A DNA stretch of 64,000 nucleotides from Sapria himalayana (taxonomy: Eukaryota > Streptophyta > Magnoliopsida > Malpighiales > Rafflesiaceae). The stretch spans positions 115,443-179,442 of the forward strand of contig JAREIK010000526.1 of the NCBI GenBank assembly GCA_029783825.1, in the 5' to 3' direction. The notes under the pieces were generated by a model. The model worked only from the letters and a program-made list of their open reading frames with translations, did not search any database and was not told the DNA's origin. Each line of letters starts with the position of its first letter. Within the stretch, counting starts at the first letter, position 1. Below are positions 1 through 11,699 of the stretch, one piece after another. A program made the position numbers and the translations under genes.

Positions 1-1940
1 TTCATCCTTATCCTTCCCAAGCACTATTTGCAGAGTAGCAAGCTGTAGCGGATAGTGAGTGTCAAGAAAACTTGATCTTCATACTGCACCTGAGGTAAAA
101 AATGAGCTAGAGTAGTATCAATGATATCCGTTACTCCCTTCATATCGTGGAATAAAGCATATTCAACACAAAATAGTCTTCTATCAAGGGCTTTCCCGAG
201 GAAGAGGGAAGCAAGCAAAGCTAGCCCCGGATCAGAGGGGGAAATAGTGTTGTAACCGAAGTAGACTACCGAACGGGTGTGGGGAAGAATCTCGCCAAAG
301 GTTCCATTTCTGATTCATCTCCAATGGTTAACTCAAGAGATTCGTTTCTCTTTTACGCCAGGTGAGACCGAGAACTCGATTGCGGGTGAAGCCTTAGTTG
401 TCGCTGGTGGTGGAGGAACTGCTTTTAGTGGGCCAGTGAACGGCGAATCTTAGGAGATTGAAGATTGAGAAACCTTTCTCGAGCAGGTAGAATTAGCAAC
501 CATAAGAACAAGAGAAAGGTTATTATGGAAGATCAATTTACCCAGAAGAAGTCGTTGCATATGCTTTTGTCTTTCGATGATCAGACCAAAGCCTAATTCC
601 GATAAAAAAAGGGGAGCAATTCCCCCAGAAAGGGTAGTAGTGACCCGCAGGTCATAAGCTGGTAACCAGTGGAAGAGCAAGAACTGAAGGCTTACGAACT
701 ACTTCAGTGAACCTAAAGCACCAGCAAAGGAAATTCTCAAGTTCTTCCCGCAGCGAAGAGCATTGCTTAACCGTAGTAAGAACTAGATTATTCATCCAAC
801 TAAGACCGATTTCACTTATACACGAAGGAAATGGGAACTAGGCTTCAAAGGCAGACTAGACAGGAAGTCGAGCTAGCTAACCTTTCGAGAGGAAGGAAAT
901 CCAGCAGAAGGGAACCCATGAACCAAGGGTAGCAATTCCTATTGAAGAAAGATTTTCTGCTATTCCACCCATTGATTCCTTCTACCATTCAGGCTTAAGC
1001 GGGTGGGACTAGAAAACTCTTTCGCCTTAGAACAAGTAGTGGGTGCATGTGAGTCTCATCTCTATCAGAAAGGACTACAAGCACGGGTTAAGCAATCGCC
1101 TATGGAACTTTTATTTGGTCTTCCGTATCCTCGGATTAAGAGTCGAGTGAGTATCCCCGTCTACTTTGTCTCGCTCCTAGGATTTTAGGTTACGGAAGTG
1201 GTGGCTATGAATAGACCTACGCTTGATAAGCCTAGCGATCTTGGTATAAATAGTGGAATAAATCCCTTTCATTTTTTCAGCCCTTTCTGTGCTGTGCTTA
1301 ATCTTTCCCTTTTTTCGGTGATCCCAATCCTGCTCTTTTGAATGAGAATAGACCCTTCGTTAGACCTTAGAACGAAAGAGGAGTAGTCCCGAGGGTCACC
1401 CTATAAGGAATTCTTAATCGCTTAGCGCGATAGGGCTAAGGAAGTGTAGCAAACTCGTAATACCGCTCCGTGGGTACAAACGGAAAGCGTTAAGCTATGC
1501 CAATTGCAGTTCCTCTGAAGGAAGTCCCTTTTCGGATAGAACCTTTGAAAGCAGAGGTGCCGATCTCATCAAGTAAGTTGTTCAATCAGCTCTACTTCTT
1601 CTACTTGGTCACAGGATAGGAGATGCAATCCGATCCACTTCTTTTTTCATTCAAGAGATGAGATCAGCTCGACCTATTTCAAGAGCTTGTGCGGGTTGTT
1701 TGCCTTAGGTTCATCTTTCTTTCATCAGACTTGGAGGCCGAGCGCCAAGGCTATAAAGCCGATTGCGGATTATGATTGCCCGATGGAAGTTCGGGTTTTC
1801 GCTAGCCCATTTTCATTGTCGGCTAGTAGGTTAGGTGTCAGAGATTGGGCATGGGGATAGAGCCAGAGTTGTAGGAATGAGGAAAGACCCCAAACGCTAT
1901 GCATTCAACCAATGGGACTAAAGCCCTTATATACTCCATA
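1..1940. other. Non-coding stretch, no gene recognised
   Basis: I see no recognisable mitochondrial gene, tRNA or rRNA here. The open frames are short and have no family resemblance. A weak echo of a retrotransposon integrase C-terminus (SPMELLFGLPYPR) occurs near 1098-1136, but it is too short to support. One copy of the dispersed 13-bp GC element lies at 1462-1474. Confidence 0.5.
1462..1474 (+). repeat. 13-bp dispersed GC element, copy 1
   Basis: Exact ACCGCTCCGTGGG, preceded by T and followed by TACAAACGG. No gene lies beside it. Confidence 0.75.
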
Positions 1941-2070
1941 GGGCATCCATTTCATAGCCCTTTCTTGCAAAAACAAGGCATTCTGGGCATTCATTGTCCA
2001 ACCTCTTCTTCGTAAAGACCAGCACGAGATGGCGAATGTAAGAAAGTAAAAAAGTCAAGTGGGTCGGCAT
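1927..2070 (-). other. Truncated 47-codon version of the repeat-edge ORF
   Basis: The ATG at 2070-2068 opens the same reading frame as the 123-codon ORF at 38953-39324. Here the repeat ends at 1941, so the frame runs out into unrelated sequence and stops at 1927-1929. About 43 codons match the other copy with a few substitutions. No function is known, and it is described only because it shows where the repeat was joined to different flanks. Confidence 0.45.
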
Positions 2071-2608
2071 CTATCTGTAGTAGGAGTAGGACGTAGTACA
2101 TAATATGGTCTTCTAAATTGATCTATATGCTTTTCCTATTGTGATACCTTTTCTTTTTATGATTAATTTCTTTCCTATACTTCTCTTTCGTCGGGGAAGA
2201 GTCAAGTTTCTGTTAATGAGGAAGGGGCCTGTCCATAGTCGTGAGAGTTTTCCTAATCCTTTTCTAACTGAGCTAGCTCGTGGCTTGGTCTTCAGTGACA
2301 TGATATTCCCCGGTCTCATAGGTTAGTTTTATTCCTATTGACTTACTCCCCTCCATTGAAGTTGATTAGCTTTATGCTTAGCTACATTTTATCTTCTCGA
2401 TAGCCAGATAGTGAAGAAAGAAGGGCTGTCTCCATCCTTAGTAAGTGCCGAGAGCTTGCTATTGAGCTACGGAGACCTGAGCTTTCTATCCCACTTTATA
2501 GGCGAGTGACTTCGTTCCTCTTTTTCCGATTCTCCGTTCGAGTGACCTTGCTTACTTACTTATTGATTATAGAGTCAGGGGCGTAATGCTTGCTTACGTA
2601 ACTAGAGA

Positions 2609-2617
2609 CATAAGAGA
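2609..2617 (+). promoter_or_regulatory. Promoter-like CATAAGAGA nonamer in repeat copy 1
   Basis: CATAAGAGA matches the dicot mitochondrial promoter consensus CRTAAGAGA exactly. It is followed by a purine-rich AGAAAGAA. There is no recognisable gene downstream within the repeat, so a role is only inferred from the motif and its conservation in copy 2. Confidence 0.4.
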
Positions 2618-2817
2618 AGAAAGAATTTGCTGCTTTCACTCCTAAATGCCTAAATGCAGCCGTGATCTTTACCTGTAACTCGATAAATCCTCAGAGAGAT
2701 GGGATCTCCTCCCAATGTCATGTCCTAACTAGGAAAAAGAGGCTGTCTCAGATCATGGGAGAGTCCTCCGTCTAAAGAGAAGAGGCGCCGAGATATGAAA
2801 CAAAGGTATTGTCACGA

Positions 2818-2834
2818 GCTGGACTCGAACCAGC
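2818..2834 (-). other. tRNA T-arm-like hairpin in repeat copy 1
   Basis: Read on the minus strand this is GCTGG-TTCGAGT-CCAGC, a perfect 5-bp stem with a 7-base T-loop. It is followed by TCGTGAC, which would be an acceptor 3' strand. I could not find a matching 5' acceptor, D-arm or anticodon arm upstream, so this is not a supported tRNA gene. It may be a tRNA relic or coincidence. Confidence 0.3.
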
Positions 2835-3302
2835 ACTTCTTCCGCTTCGCACCTCACCTCTTTCGAACCTGAATAGACCAAGGCAAGACCTAAACTTGCT
2901 TCTCCAAAAGAGAGTCTCAAGCTATCTTTGCTTTGCCAGGGGCCCCTCTGTTGCCCCCCGATGACATCTGCATCTTCCAGTATTCCAAGAGAAGGAAACA
3001 ACAAAGCCTGGTCTTTTTTTCATCGAGATTGCCTTGGCTTGGTGTTGACCCGAGGAGCGGTACCCTGTTAACGACTCCGGTGAGATGGAATCAGCCCTTT
3101 TGCTTTAGCTGGGCACTTTGGCACTAGGATGTGAGTGAACAAAGAGTCTCTTGTCCCTTGTTAGACTGCTCTGGCTCGGTACTCTGTCGATTGGGTCTGA
3201 GGGTTGTTTGGTCTTCTTTGTACCGTACCCAGGGAAAGTCGAATGAGCTCAGCCAAGGAATCTCAATTGTTTACTCGAGGCTATGAAGTTGGTTCATTCC
3301 AG

Positions 3303-3369
3303 TTCCGTGAAGAGAAAGCCTCGAAGACAAGCGCTTTAGTCAGATATATCTGACCTCCCGCTCACGGAA
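3303..3369 (+). other. Inverted repeat enclosing a 16-bp palindrome, copy 1
   Basis: The outer arms TTCCGTGA (3303-3310) and TCACGGAA (3362-3369) are perfect complements. Between them lies the perfect palindrome GTCAGATATATCTGAC (3339-3354). The whole structure is preserved in repeat copy 2. It could fold as a branched stem-loop in RNA or single-stranded DNA; a role in transcript ends is possible but unproven. Confidence 0.55.
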
Positions 3370-4510
3370 AATCGTGTATGTACTCAATGTCTCGCATGCA
3401 CCTAAGTATTCTCGGTAGATCGGGAAAGCATGTTATTCAGGCCATGCCTCTTTACTCTAGCCAGATGAATAGATGAGAAAGGAGTTGAGAAGAGGCGAAG
3501 CTTAATGCATAGGCTCACGTTGGTGCGCAGAGTTTGATCCAGCCTGCCCTTTTCACTCTAGGTTTTTTTTATTAGTACGAGATAGTTTCATACCTCTAGG
3601 TGCTTTCTCTCCATTCCCTTCTCCTTTTTTTCTTTCTATACGAAAATGATTTCTTTTAAAAAGTATAGAGTGAAACCTGAGAGTGGTAATGCCGGGTGGA
3701 GGTTAGCTCCTAGCATCAAGACGTGGAACTAACCCGCGTCTGACTCCTTTCTCCTTTCCGTTGACTGGTTCTCCTAGCGATACCTCCCACTAGGACAGGT
3801 TATCATTCCATTTCGTTCTCGGTCTCGATCGTCTTTATTATTATGAGTCGATTGCCTATTGATGTAAGGGCCAGCCCTTAAGCATAACCTATGTCTGTCT
3901 AAAGATTCGAAGTAAAAAAAGTCGTATAGCCAGGGCCTGTGCTTTCATTTAAGTATCGGATAGGTGTTCCCTTTCTTTAGGTTTCATTTATTTGTTTCCT
4001 TTCCTTCTCATAAGGATGGCGGGGAATCCACTTAATATCGGAAAATTGTCTTAAAGCTGCACTAAAATCAGCCTTTGACGGTAGTTTCCTTCATCCCGTG
4101 GGTATGCCCTAACTTATTTACTAGCCATCTCGACCGGCTTTGCAAGCGTTGTACTGTCTGGACTCACTCCTCTTATTCAACCTTGAAGTGGAAGCAGGAA
4201 GATACTCAATGAATTGGACCAAGTTGCTTAGGAACGTGTTGTGAAGGCGGAATCTAGTTTTCCGTTGAAAGGAGGACTTCTGGTGTTGCCAAGTTTGAAG
4301 GGCTGAATGCTAACGAACCAGGGCTACAACATTGATCCCGAAGAAGATGTGGGGAAAGGAGTTGATCAACCATAAGAATGCCCTTACGACTGAACTTTGT
4401 GAGCTACGAGGTCTCTTTTAGCGCACTTGACTTATCTTATTGCGTTTACAAAAATCACTGAGCATACGTTGCTAATGGGCAGGTAAATTCTTATCATCCT
4501 ATCAGAGACC

Positions 4511-6435
4511 GAACTGCGGTATCTTGGCGATGGATTTAGGATTCCCATCTAGGGGGAAGACTTTCCATTTTATTGGTTCCCATTTGACTGACTCCGCTTA
4601 CTACCGAGTAAGGGTCCTAGGATATATTATATGGCAGGTGAGGCTTAAAAGCCTTTTTGGTTGAATGAGACAGAGAGGAAAGAGCTATTAAAATAAAATA
4701 AGAATCTATCTAAATAGAATAAATAGATAGCCACCGCTACTAAGAACACTCATTGAGCGGAGTTTCATTTAATTGAAGGCCAAGGAGGATGGAGCTTACT
4801 TATTTGCTTTGCGCTCGGAGTCATTCATATCGACTTGTCCTTAATGACCGAAGCCCTTTTATTTCTATTTATCAGGTCTAATCTCGAAGTCAAGCACGTC
4901 CGAATCTACCTATCGATTTAAGCCGGAAATCAAGAAGCCATATAGATCTAGTTATCTTCTCCATAGCCTGGAATTGAAAACTATCTCCAATCTTATTATA
5001 GCATAGAAGGGACTTGATAAGAGAAGCGATCTTTGACGTGCTAACCCATGATCCGCTGATCCCGATGGTGTAGAGGGGGAAAAAGATGGATGTTCTCTGT
5101 CTTTACTACGGCCATGAATCAAATAATCAAATCAAAGAGTTCCAGATATGCGGATTAAGCGAGCCCTACACTATTGGGCTCGTTATTCGGGTTTTTTATC
5201 TCTCGATCACCACGGTCGGCTGTTTCAGAGCTGATGTCCTTTTCTCCATTTCTTTTCGCCCTGGGATTGAGCAAAGCACTGCTTTTGTTTACACCTATTT
5301 TTCTTAGGGAATGGTCCTTGTGTGCGATCGTTTAGTCCGGGAGGAGATAGTCCAAGGCGACCTTGTCTAGCACTTTACCCTTTGAACTCTTGTGCTTGAA
5401 CAACGAACCCCGGGTGGGGAATTGGGGGAAGAAAGCAGATAGGAGGCAATCGGAAAGGCTTTGCTCCAGCACTTTGCTCCTAGCACTGGAGAATTTTTAA
5501 ACTCATCTGCCTAGGATTCTCAGTCCAAAAAAATAGGACCAAAACTCATGCTTGACTCGCATCTCGACTTTCAATAAAATAACATGTAGCTAAATGGCAT
5601 GTTGAAAGCCGAACGAAACCTAGTTCTCCTAGGAAAGAGTGAGAAAAGAGATTGGTTTCAAGGTAGCCAGCATTTGTTATTATTTTTAGTACATCTACTC
5701 TTATTGTTAGTAGTTGTCGTTCCAAAGCCAGTAGTTCCAACCAAGTACCAAGTAAGCGACGCGAATCTTTGTTATTATCAAGCAAGTCTGCCCCACGATT
5801 ATAGTTCTGCTCTTTCTGTTGAAAGCAAGCCGCCGACGGATGGTATTTATTCAAAAGCAAAAGTTTTCACCCTTCTATTCTTCCTCCGATGAAGCAGTCG
5901 AGAAGTCAATGAAAAAGGTACCATACCAGCGGGGGATATCTCAATCGAAATTCTTCTACAAAAATGTGCTGAGTTGGAATCCCATTCTGAACGTGGATTC
6001 AAAGCTATTCTTTCTATAGCACTTTTTCTCGGGAATTTAGCTTAGCCCTTTAACCAGCACTTATCGAGGGAATTCTTTCTAAGCCGACAAAGGCACTGTT
6101 TGGCCTACCGACACCGTTCGCTAACCAGTTACCGTATGTTACCCTTCAGCCTTGTGAGTTACACATTGACTTTGACATATGCTATCAGACTATTGAGATG
6201 AAACCGAAACCAGAGTCGCCAAAGGCACTCTTCATTGTGTGCTCTGAGGAACTCCTGGTTAGAAGTAACCTTGAGTCCGTAGGGATATCGGTGTTGGCTA
6301 CCGTTTAGGGCTCTTAGTCTCGCTGGACTGCTCGGCTCATGCTTCTTCTCTATTCTCTGCGCGCTAGGCTTGAACCCTATTGTGATTGTGGTTAAAGAAA
6401 AGAGGAAGTCCCCCATACTTCACTTTTCCACTCAT
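4511..6435. other. Non-coding stretch, no gene recognised
   Basis: Nothing beyond short open frames is seen on either strand. A 97-codon frame at 5599-5892 is the longest and has no recognisable family motif; it contains a hydrophobic leucine/valine run near its middle. Confidence 0.5.
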
Positions 6436-6550
6436 AGCTTAAGCTCTCAGACTATAGCTATTCTCACTAAACTGACGAAGACGGAACATCTTTGAATGAA
6501 TCTGTTACTAAGCCGACTCTGTGCCCGCATCTATAGACTGCATTGTTGAT
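6436..6550 (+). repeat. Imperfect tandem duplication, unit A
   Basis: It shares with unit B (6618-6716) the ordered blocks CTTAAGCTnTCAGACTA, ATCTGTTAnTA, CTCTGT, CCGC and ATTGnTTGAT, about 180 bp apart. It is degenerate, so the duplication is old. A further echo (GCTATCAGACTATTGAG) lies near 6181-6196. Confidence 0.5.
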
Positions 6551-6617
6551 ACTGGACACGGTAACTTAACTGCTTATTATTGTGTCGAAAGAGGAAAAAC
6601 ATAGCTTTTAAACTACT

Positions 6618-6716
6618 AACTTAAGCTATCAGACTAGGGATCTTTGACCGTTAATGCTCCGTGGGCTTCATCTGTTAATAGCCCGCCTCTGTACCGCTCA
6701 CGGAACTATTGATTGA
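6618..6716 (+). repeat. Imperfect tandem duplication, unit B
   Basis: This is the partner of 6436-6550. Inside it, AATGCTCCGTGGGCTTC (6653-6669) resembles the 13-bp GC element with an altered 5' end. Confidence 0.5.
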
Positions 6717-8544
6717 TTGATTGTGTTTACAGAGTAGCTTCTCCTTACAACTTTTCCTTTCCTCTTCTCGTGCCCTTTCCCAAGGGCCACGTCCTGAACT
6801 CTATTACCTTCTATTCGAATCGAACTCTGACACTGATTCCATTTCACTCCTTACATCCCCTAACTTTGACAAGGCAACAAACAAGTAAGCTCTTAGCGCT
6901 TCTTTGGCAAAGGCTACTTGCTCGCGGTATACTTTGCTAGCTTTATTGCTATTGCTGGCTCTAAGCCTACCTCCTTGACTACACGCCTGTCTTCCTTGAC
7001 AGAAGAAGCAGTGCAGTAAGCGTCTCCAGACATAGAAAGTAGGCAATCACTTACCCTGCATTAGTAGAGTGAGGAGTGAACGGACTCAAATACATCAGGA
7101 GGGGCTCAGGCTTCTAAGGAAGGATAATGGGAATTGGCACCGTTCCTGATGTGAGAGCTTGACTGATGCTATTCTACCTTGCCCTTTTATTTACTGATGT
7201 AAAGTAGGAATGCCCACTTAGAGGTTTCCGAATAGTCACGCTTTACCGCATTGTCTCATTGGTAAGGGGGCTATGAGCTAAGCTATACTTGTCATCGCTG
7301 ACCCCGCGGAGAACCAAACCACCTAATGTTGTACTAGACTAGCTACTGTATGGCGCAAAAAAGAGCATATAAAGGGAGTGCTTGGTGAATCCAAATGCTT
7401 GCGAGAAGCATCTGTTCTGCTTTATCCTTTGACTTTTTTTATGTAATAATAAATTGATCCATTGGTCTTTCTATGCTCGATCTCTACTCCCCTAAAGGCT
7501 ACTCTCCTTTCTACCGAGCAAGCTCCATTCATGCCCAACCATCGCACACAAGAGACAGCCCTTCGGACCTATGGCGAACCAGTATCGTACTCTAGGGAGG
7601 TCTAGTGAGAGCAAATGATCAAGCAAGAATCTACATCCGTAGATGCATTTCGTTGACTAGTGAAGGGAGTAAACCCTTGGGACTCACGTTGCCACTGGGG
7701 TCGCTCATCTTACTCTAGGGTAACACTATCTATGGAAAGATGAATGGTTGTGCTTCACTAGAAAAGTCAATGCACCTACAACTCGATCTACTAGCGCTCT
7801 CTTCGATCCTTCCAGGTCAAGACCTTCGCTTTAAGACCACTTTTTGATCAGTTCGTCCCAGCATCTCACCTATCTTTGATGTGATGAAAGAAGCCAAAAA
7901 GCAAGTTTAGGTAGAAAGAACAGCCAGGCCAGTGTCAGAGAGATGACTTCTGTTGAACTCTTCCTTTACATGAAGGGAATGAATGGCTTAATGGAATTGA
8001 ATCCGGGATCCAAGTAGATTAGGTTAAGGAAAGCATGAGTTCAACCCTTTTCTCATTCTCATCGGGCTAGGATCGATAGCCGTTCGACCTGCCCTTGATC
8101 CTCACCCAGGGAAGTGCAGTCAGATTCATAATCCCCAATGTGTTGGTCTTGACCTTCACTTCGAGGGACAAGCACCGCATCTAGGTAAGCGGCATCTAAT
8201 TTAATTGATTCACCAGTTGATTGATTTGCATTTCCTTATGTAAAAAAGAGCGGGAAATACGGGATAGCTTCTACTTGAAAATCATACCTGAAAAAGACTC
8301 CCCTTACTTACTTATCGATAACTACCACTACACTACGAGGGCATACTCTTCTATCAGGGTATGAGAACAGGCTGCGAAACTGGCTGGAGAACGGATGCAA
8401 AACCTTACTGGACTTATTTTCTACTGTCACAGGCATTGAATAAAAGAGAAAAAACCGTTACACTTAAACTTTCGAGATGAAAGCGGTGTGCTTGGTCTTC
8501 TCTTCCTGAAAGAATGTTTCTTTCCCAACAGAACTAGGAAATAT

Positions 8545-8557
8545 ACCGCTCCGTGGG
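8545..8557 (+). repeat. 13-bp dispersed GC element, copy 2
   Basis: Exact copy. Its flanks AACTAGG (upstream) and CCTAGTT (downstream) are complementary, so this copy sits inside a longer potential hairpin, unlike the others. Confidence 0.75.
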
Positions 8558-10627
8558 CCCTAGTTAGTTCCTGCCATCTATGCTGCTTCCCCTACTGATA
8601 GGTGATCAATGGAGACAAATGCTTTTGACTTTCTTGCCCTCGGCTGAACTTCCTTAATCCCGGCTTCACTAAAACCACCTCACGGTCCTATGCCTCGAAG
8701 CTGCCTTTCTTAACTGGACGAATAGGAGAGTCGGAAGGGCTTGGCTGATGGACTAGTTAGAGTTTTTGGACGAAAGAGTTCAAATCAATCGAATCAAAGA
8801 CTTGTTGCCTTGCAGTTTCAAGCTTAGCTCGTCTTTCCTTCTATGATTCTGAACATAGTAACTAGTTAACGGAGTGAAAGAGCTTAAATAGTCTATGCCG
8901 TTGCAGGTCCTTTATTTAGGAATGCTAAATCTGAACCGATTTACAAGTCAAGTCTTCTTAGTCTGCATCCATTCCTTAATCCCTTGAGTACAAAGGGATA
9001 GGCATAAGCTGTTACAGTCTCCGCTGCTATTGATATTGAATGCCCTGCTAGTCTGAGTGCTACAGAAGTAGCTACAACCCAGGTGATGAAAAGGATCTCT
9101 TCGGTAAAGACTAGCTCCCTAGCTTTTTGAAAAGAGAGGAGCACTGTTCAAACTGCCTTAGCCTGCTAACAGTACAGGCCTTACTTGACTGCTACAACTT
9201 AGATAGAAAGCATAAAGAGAAAGCATTGGTAGCGTACTGCCTTGCCCAGAATAGCAGGACGGATACCGAGAGACTGCTTGAAAGCGCTTTGCTACTCCTT
9301 CGCTTGGAATGAACCCGCGTTGGAGAGCTTGAAAGCGGCTTGGCTGGCACTCATTCATACTAAAAGAGATTGGACTGAAACCGTGCTACTAGGCCGTCAT
9401 TCCCTCTTCCTTCTCGTTCTTCCCCTAATCTCACTTCCTTTTCCTCTATCTATAGCTCTTGTACTTACGGGGGGAACACTTGATTATCTTCTTAGAGGGA
9501 AAGCACTTGATTTCTTATCGTTAGCCCCTTGAACTGAACCTAGCCTGCCCGATCCGACCTTGACCCATATGGCTTTCCTACTAGCTTTCTGTCAATATAT
9601 TCACTGGAAATCGAATAGGAAACATATGGCACTGCAACAGGCTGCTCGGCTGAATGGAAGCACGACTGACACTACCTCAAAGGCCTGACCACTTAGAGAG
9701 CGAAGACAGGCCTCTCACGCGATTCAGTTTGATCCCACTCGATAGATTCACCTTTCGGGACAGGCTAGACTGGATGAAACAAGCAACGACTCACTCGGCT
9801 ATATAGGAGGAATAGAATTCGGAGGACTTCAGACTAGCTGTACTCTTTGATTGCCATTGGCCTAAAATGCTCGCTTTCTATCTCACTTGTTTGCTAGTGC
9901 TGTTACGGGCACTGCTTCTTATTGAGTAGGCAGGAAAGATAGAAAGGGACTAAAGGGAATGCCACTACTGGTAGGGGCACGGAAACTTCAAGTAGTACTG
10001 CTGGCATGGAACTGGCTCTCTCACAAGATTGCTCCTGAGGGACTTCTACTTATACCTCTAGTGGTAGGGAGACAAGCGAAAAGGGGGGCTACGGATGGAT
10101 GAGACTGCAATGCAAACCTCATGGAAGATAGAAGAAAGACATTCTGAATAGAGGGGCGAAAGACAAAGGGACTCTCACAATAGGGAGAGGGACTATGAAT
10201 AAGCACTCTTTATCTTTAAAGGATAGGAACTATTAACCATGAGATTTCCCCACGGGGTGGTACATAGTCCTCTTAATAGATAAAGCCCGGGGGACTAGGG
10301 AACTACCGGAAATATACTACTATAAAGGGGACTGGAACTCAAATGGGATCGATTTACCTTAAGGCTTACAGGAAACTTCCACTAGAGGGGCTAGTAACTA
10401 GATAGGTTTTAGAAAGGACAGCACATAGAAATGGGGGTCAAAGGAAATGCGTTCATGAGTTACACCATTTATCTATGCATAGTAGGAAACGAAAATCTAC
10501 TTGGGCCAGTAGATCTTTTCACCATGATCCCGGACCACTAAAGGATAGCTAATCCTGCCTATCTCATACAAAGTGTGATAATGCTATACTCGACTGCTAA
10601 TAAATGCCTATTTGAAAGACTACGGAA

Positions 10628-10668
10628 GGGGATAAGAGGATAATAAGGGGATAAAAGGGGATAATAAG
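10628..10668 (+). repeat. Short tandem GGGGATAA-type tract
   Basis: There are four imperfect units built on GGGGATAA/GAGGATAA separated by 2-4 bases. It is a low-complexity tract with no gene beside it. Confidence 0.6.
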
Positions 10669-11675
10669 TAGAGCAAATGAAAGAGCTTTTGTTTGCCCTA
10701 TCCCTAGCTTTATCATATAATATACTTTCCACTCCATCATCACATAAGGAGAAATCCTCAGAACTGGAAATTGCTTCCTTGGCAGAAGGAATCCAACTCC
10801 AAGGGTCTCCGCCCTACAAACAGAAGTGGAGTAGAGGTGGGGCTTTAGAAGAAATGGTGGGGTCCCTTAAAGGGTAAGGCAACAAGGAAGAGGCCGAACC
10901 AGATACTTCCCCATTTCCAATGACACTGTGCAGAGCCTTAGCCAGAGCTAGCCTGCCGTGGCTACTAAATCTGCAGCTACGTCTGCTACTAAGGGCTCTT
11001 GCTTTCCTACTTAAATGTAATTGGTATATAGAACGTCTACAGAGACTGGAAGGGATGCCGTGTGCTATGGAACAGGATTTGCGCCTGTCCAGGTCAAGAT
11101 CCAAAGCCATCACCTATAGGGGCCCATTCATTTTCCATATCCAGTTGGAGTTTGAGCTGCAGGAGGAAAGGCAGAGGCTTAAGAGGCAAAGGTCACGGTC
11201 GCCTGACATGAAAAAAAGAGGAAACATAGACAATAGCAGTGGGTTACTCGGTTGAAGCAAGAGAGGCATAGATAGTCGTGGCAAAGCTATAAGTCACAAA
11301 TGCTATACAAATATATGATCCCGTGCCTGCAGGAGCAGCATCAAAGTGAGAAGCATCAATTGAGGTGGATCCGAAACCACCAGCAGAGAAAGCAGCAGAA
11401 AGGAAGGTAGCAGCAGTTCAAGATGTAGCTGACTAACAACGGATTCAGTGGCAAGGTCTCTAGGCACAGATCGAGATTGAGTCCATGTTCGAGAGCATGC
11501 ATTAAAGCCAGAAGCAAAGGTAGAGGTAGCGGGTTCACCCGTTGATTCGGAACTAGAACCTACTATCGTTGGTTGCATACCGTGTTGTCCTCATTTACTC
11601 AGATGAAGTTGGAGCTCAAAAGCTTGTTCCAACATCCGAGCCAATTCGAGTACCGAAGCTCGCAGCAGAGCCTGC

Positions 11676-11699
11676 GGCAAAGGCAAAGGCAAAGGCAGA
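11676..11699 (+). repeat. Hexanucleotide GGCAAA tandem tract
   Basis: Three GGCAAA units are followed by GGCAGA. They lie in an open frame (11569-11796) where they spell alternating Ala-Lys. The surrounding 11.3-11.9 kb is rich in GCA and AGC triplets on the plus strand. Confidence 0.6.

Larger units (their letters stand above)
1941..4510 (+). repeat. Large direct repeat, copy 1 (2.57 kb)
   Basis: The stretch from GGGCATCCATTTCATA to ATCAGAGACC recurs in the same orientation at 39195-41777. The copies align throughout, with scattered substitutions and a few length changes. Copy 2 has an extra 8-bp duplication (GACAAGAGACATAAG against GACATAAG here). The segment around 2912-2962 is replaced by unrelated bases in copy 2. 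The flanks differ on both sides. No gene is recognised inside. It holds a promoter-like nonamer, a T-arm-like sequence and a conserved hairpin, listed separately. Recombination between the copies would in principle excise a circle of about 37.25 kb, but the accumulated differences suggest rare exchange. Confidence 0.9.

Noticed and set aside
3526..3545. AGAGTTTGATCC inside the large repeat, resembling the start of small-subunit rRNA
   Set aside because: Only 12 bases match; the following bases (AGCCTGCCC) do not continue as rRNA in either copy.
10920..11255. 111-codon ATG frame, leucine- and arginine-rich
   Set aside because: Low-complexity composition, no motif and no neighbouring gene.
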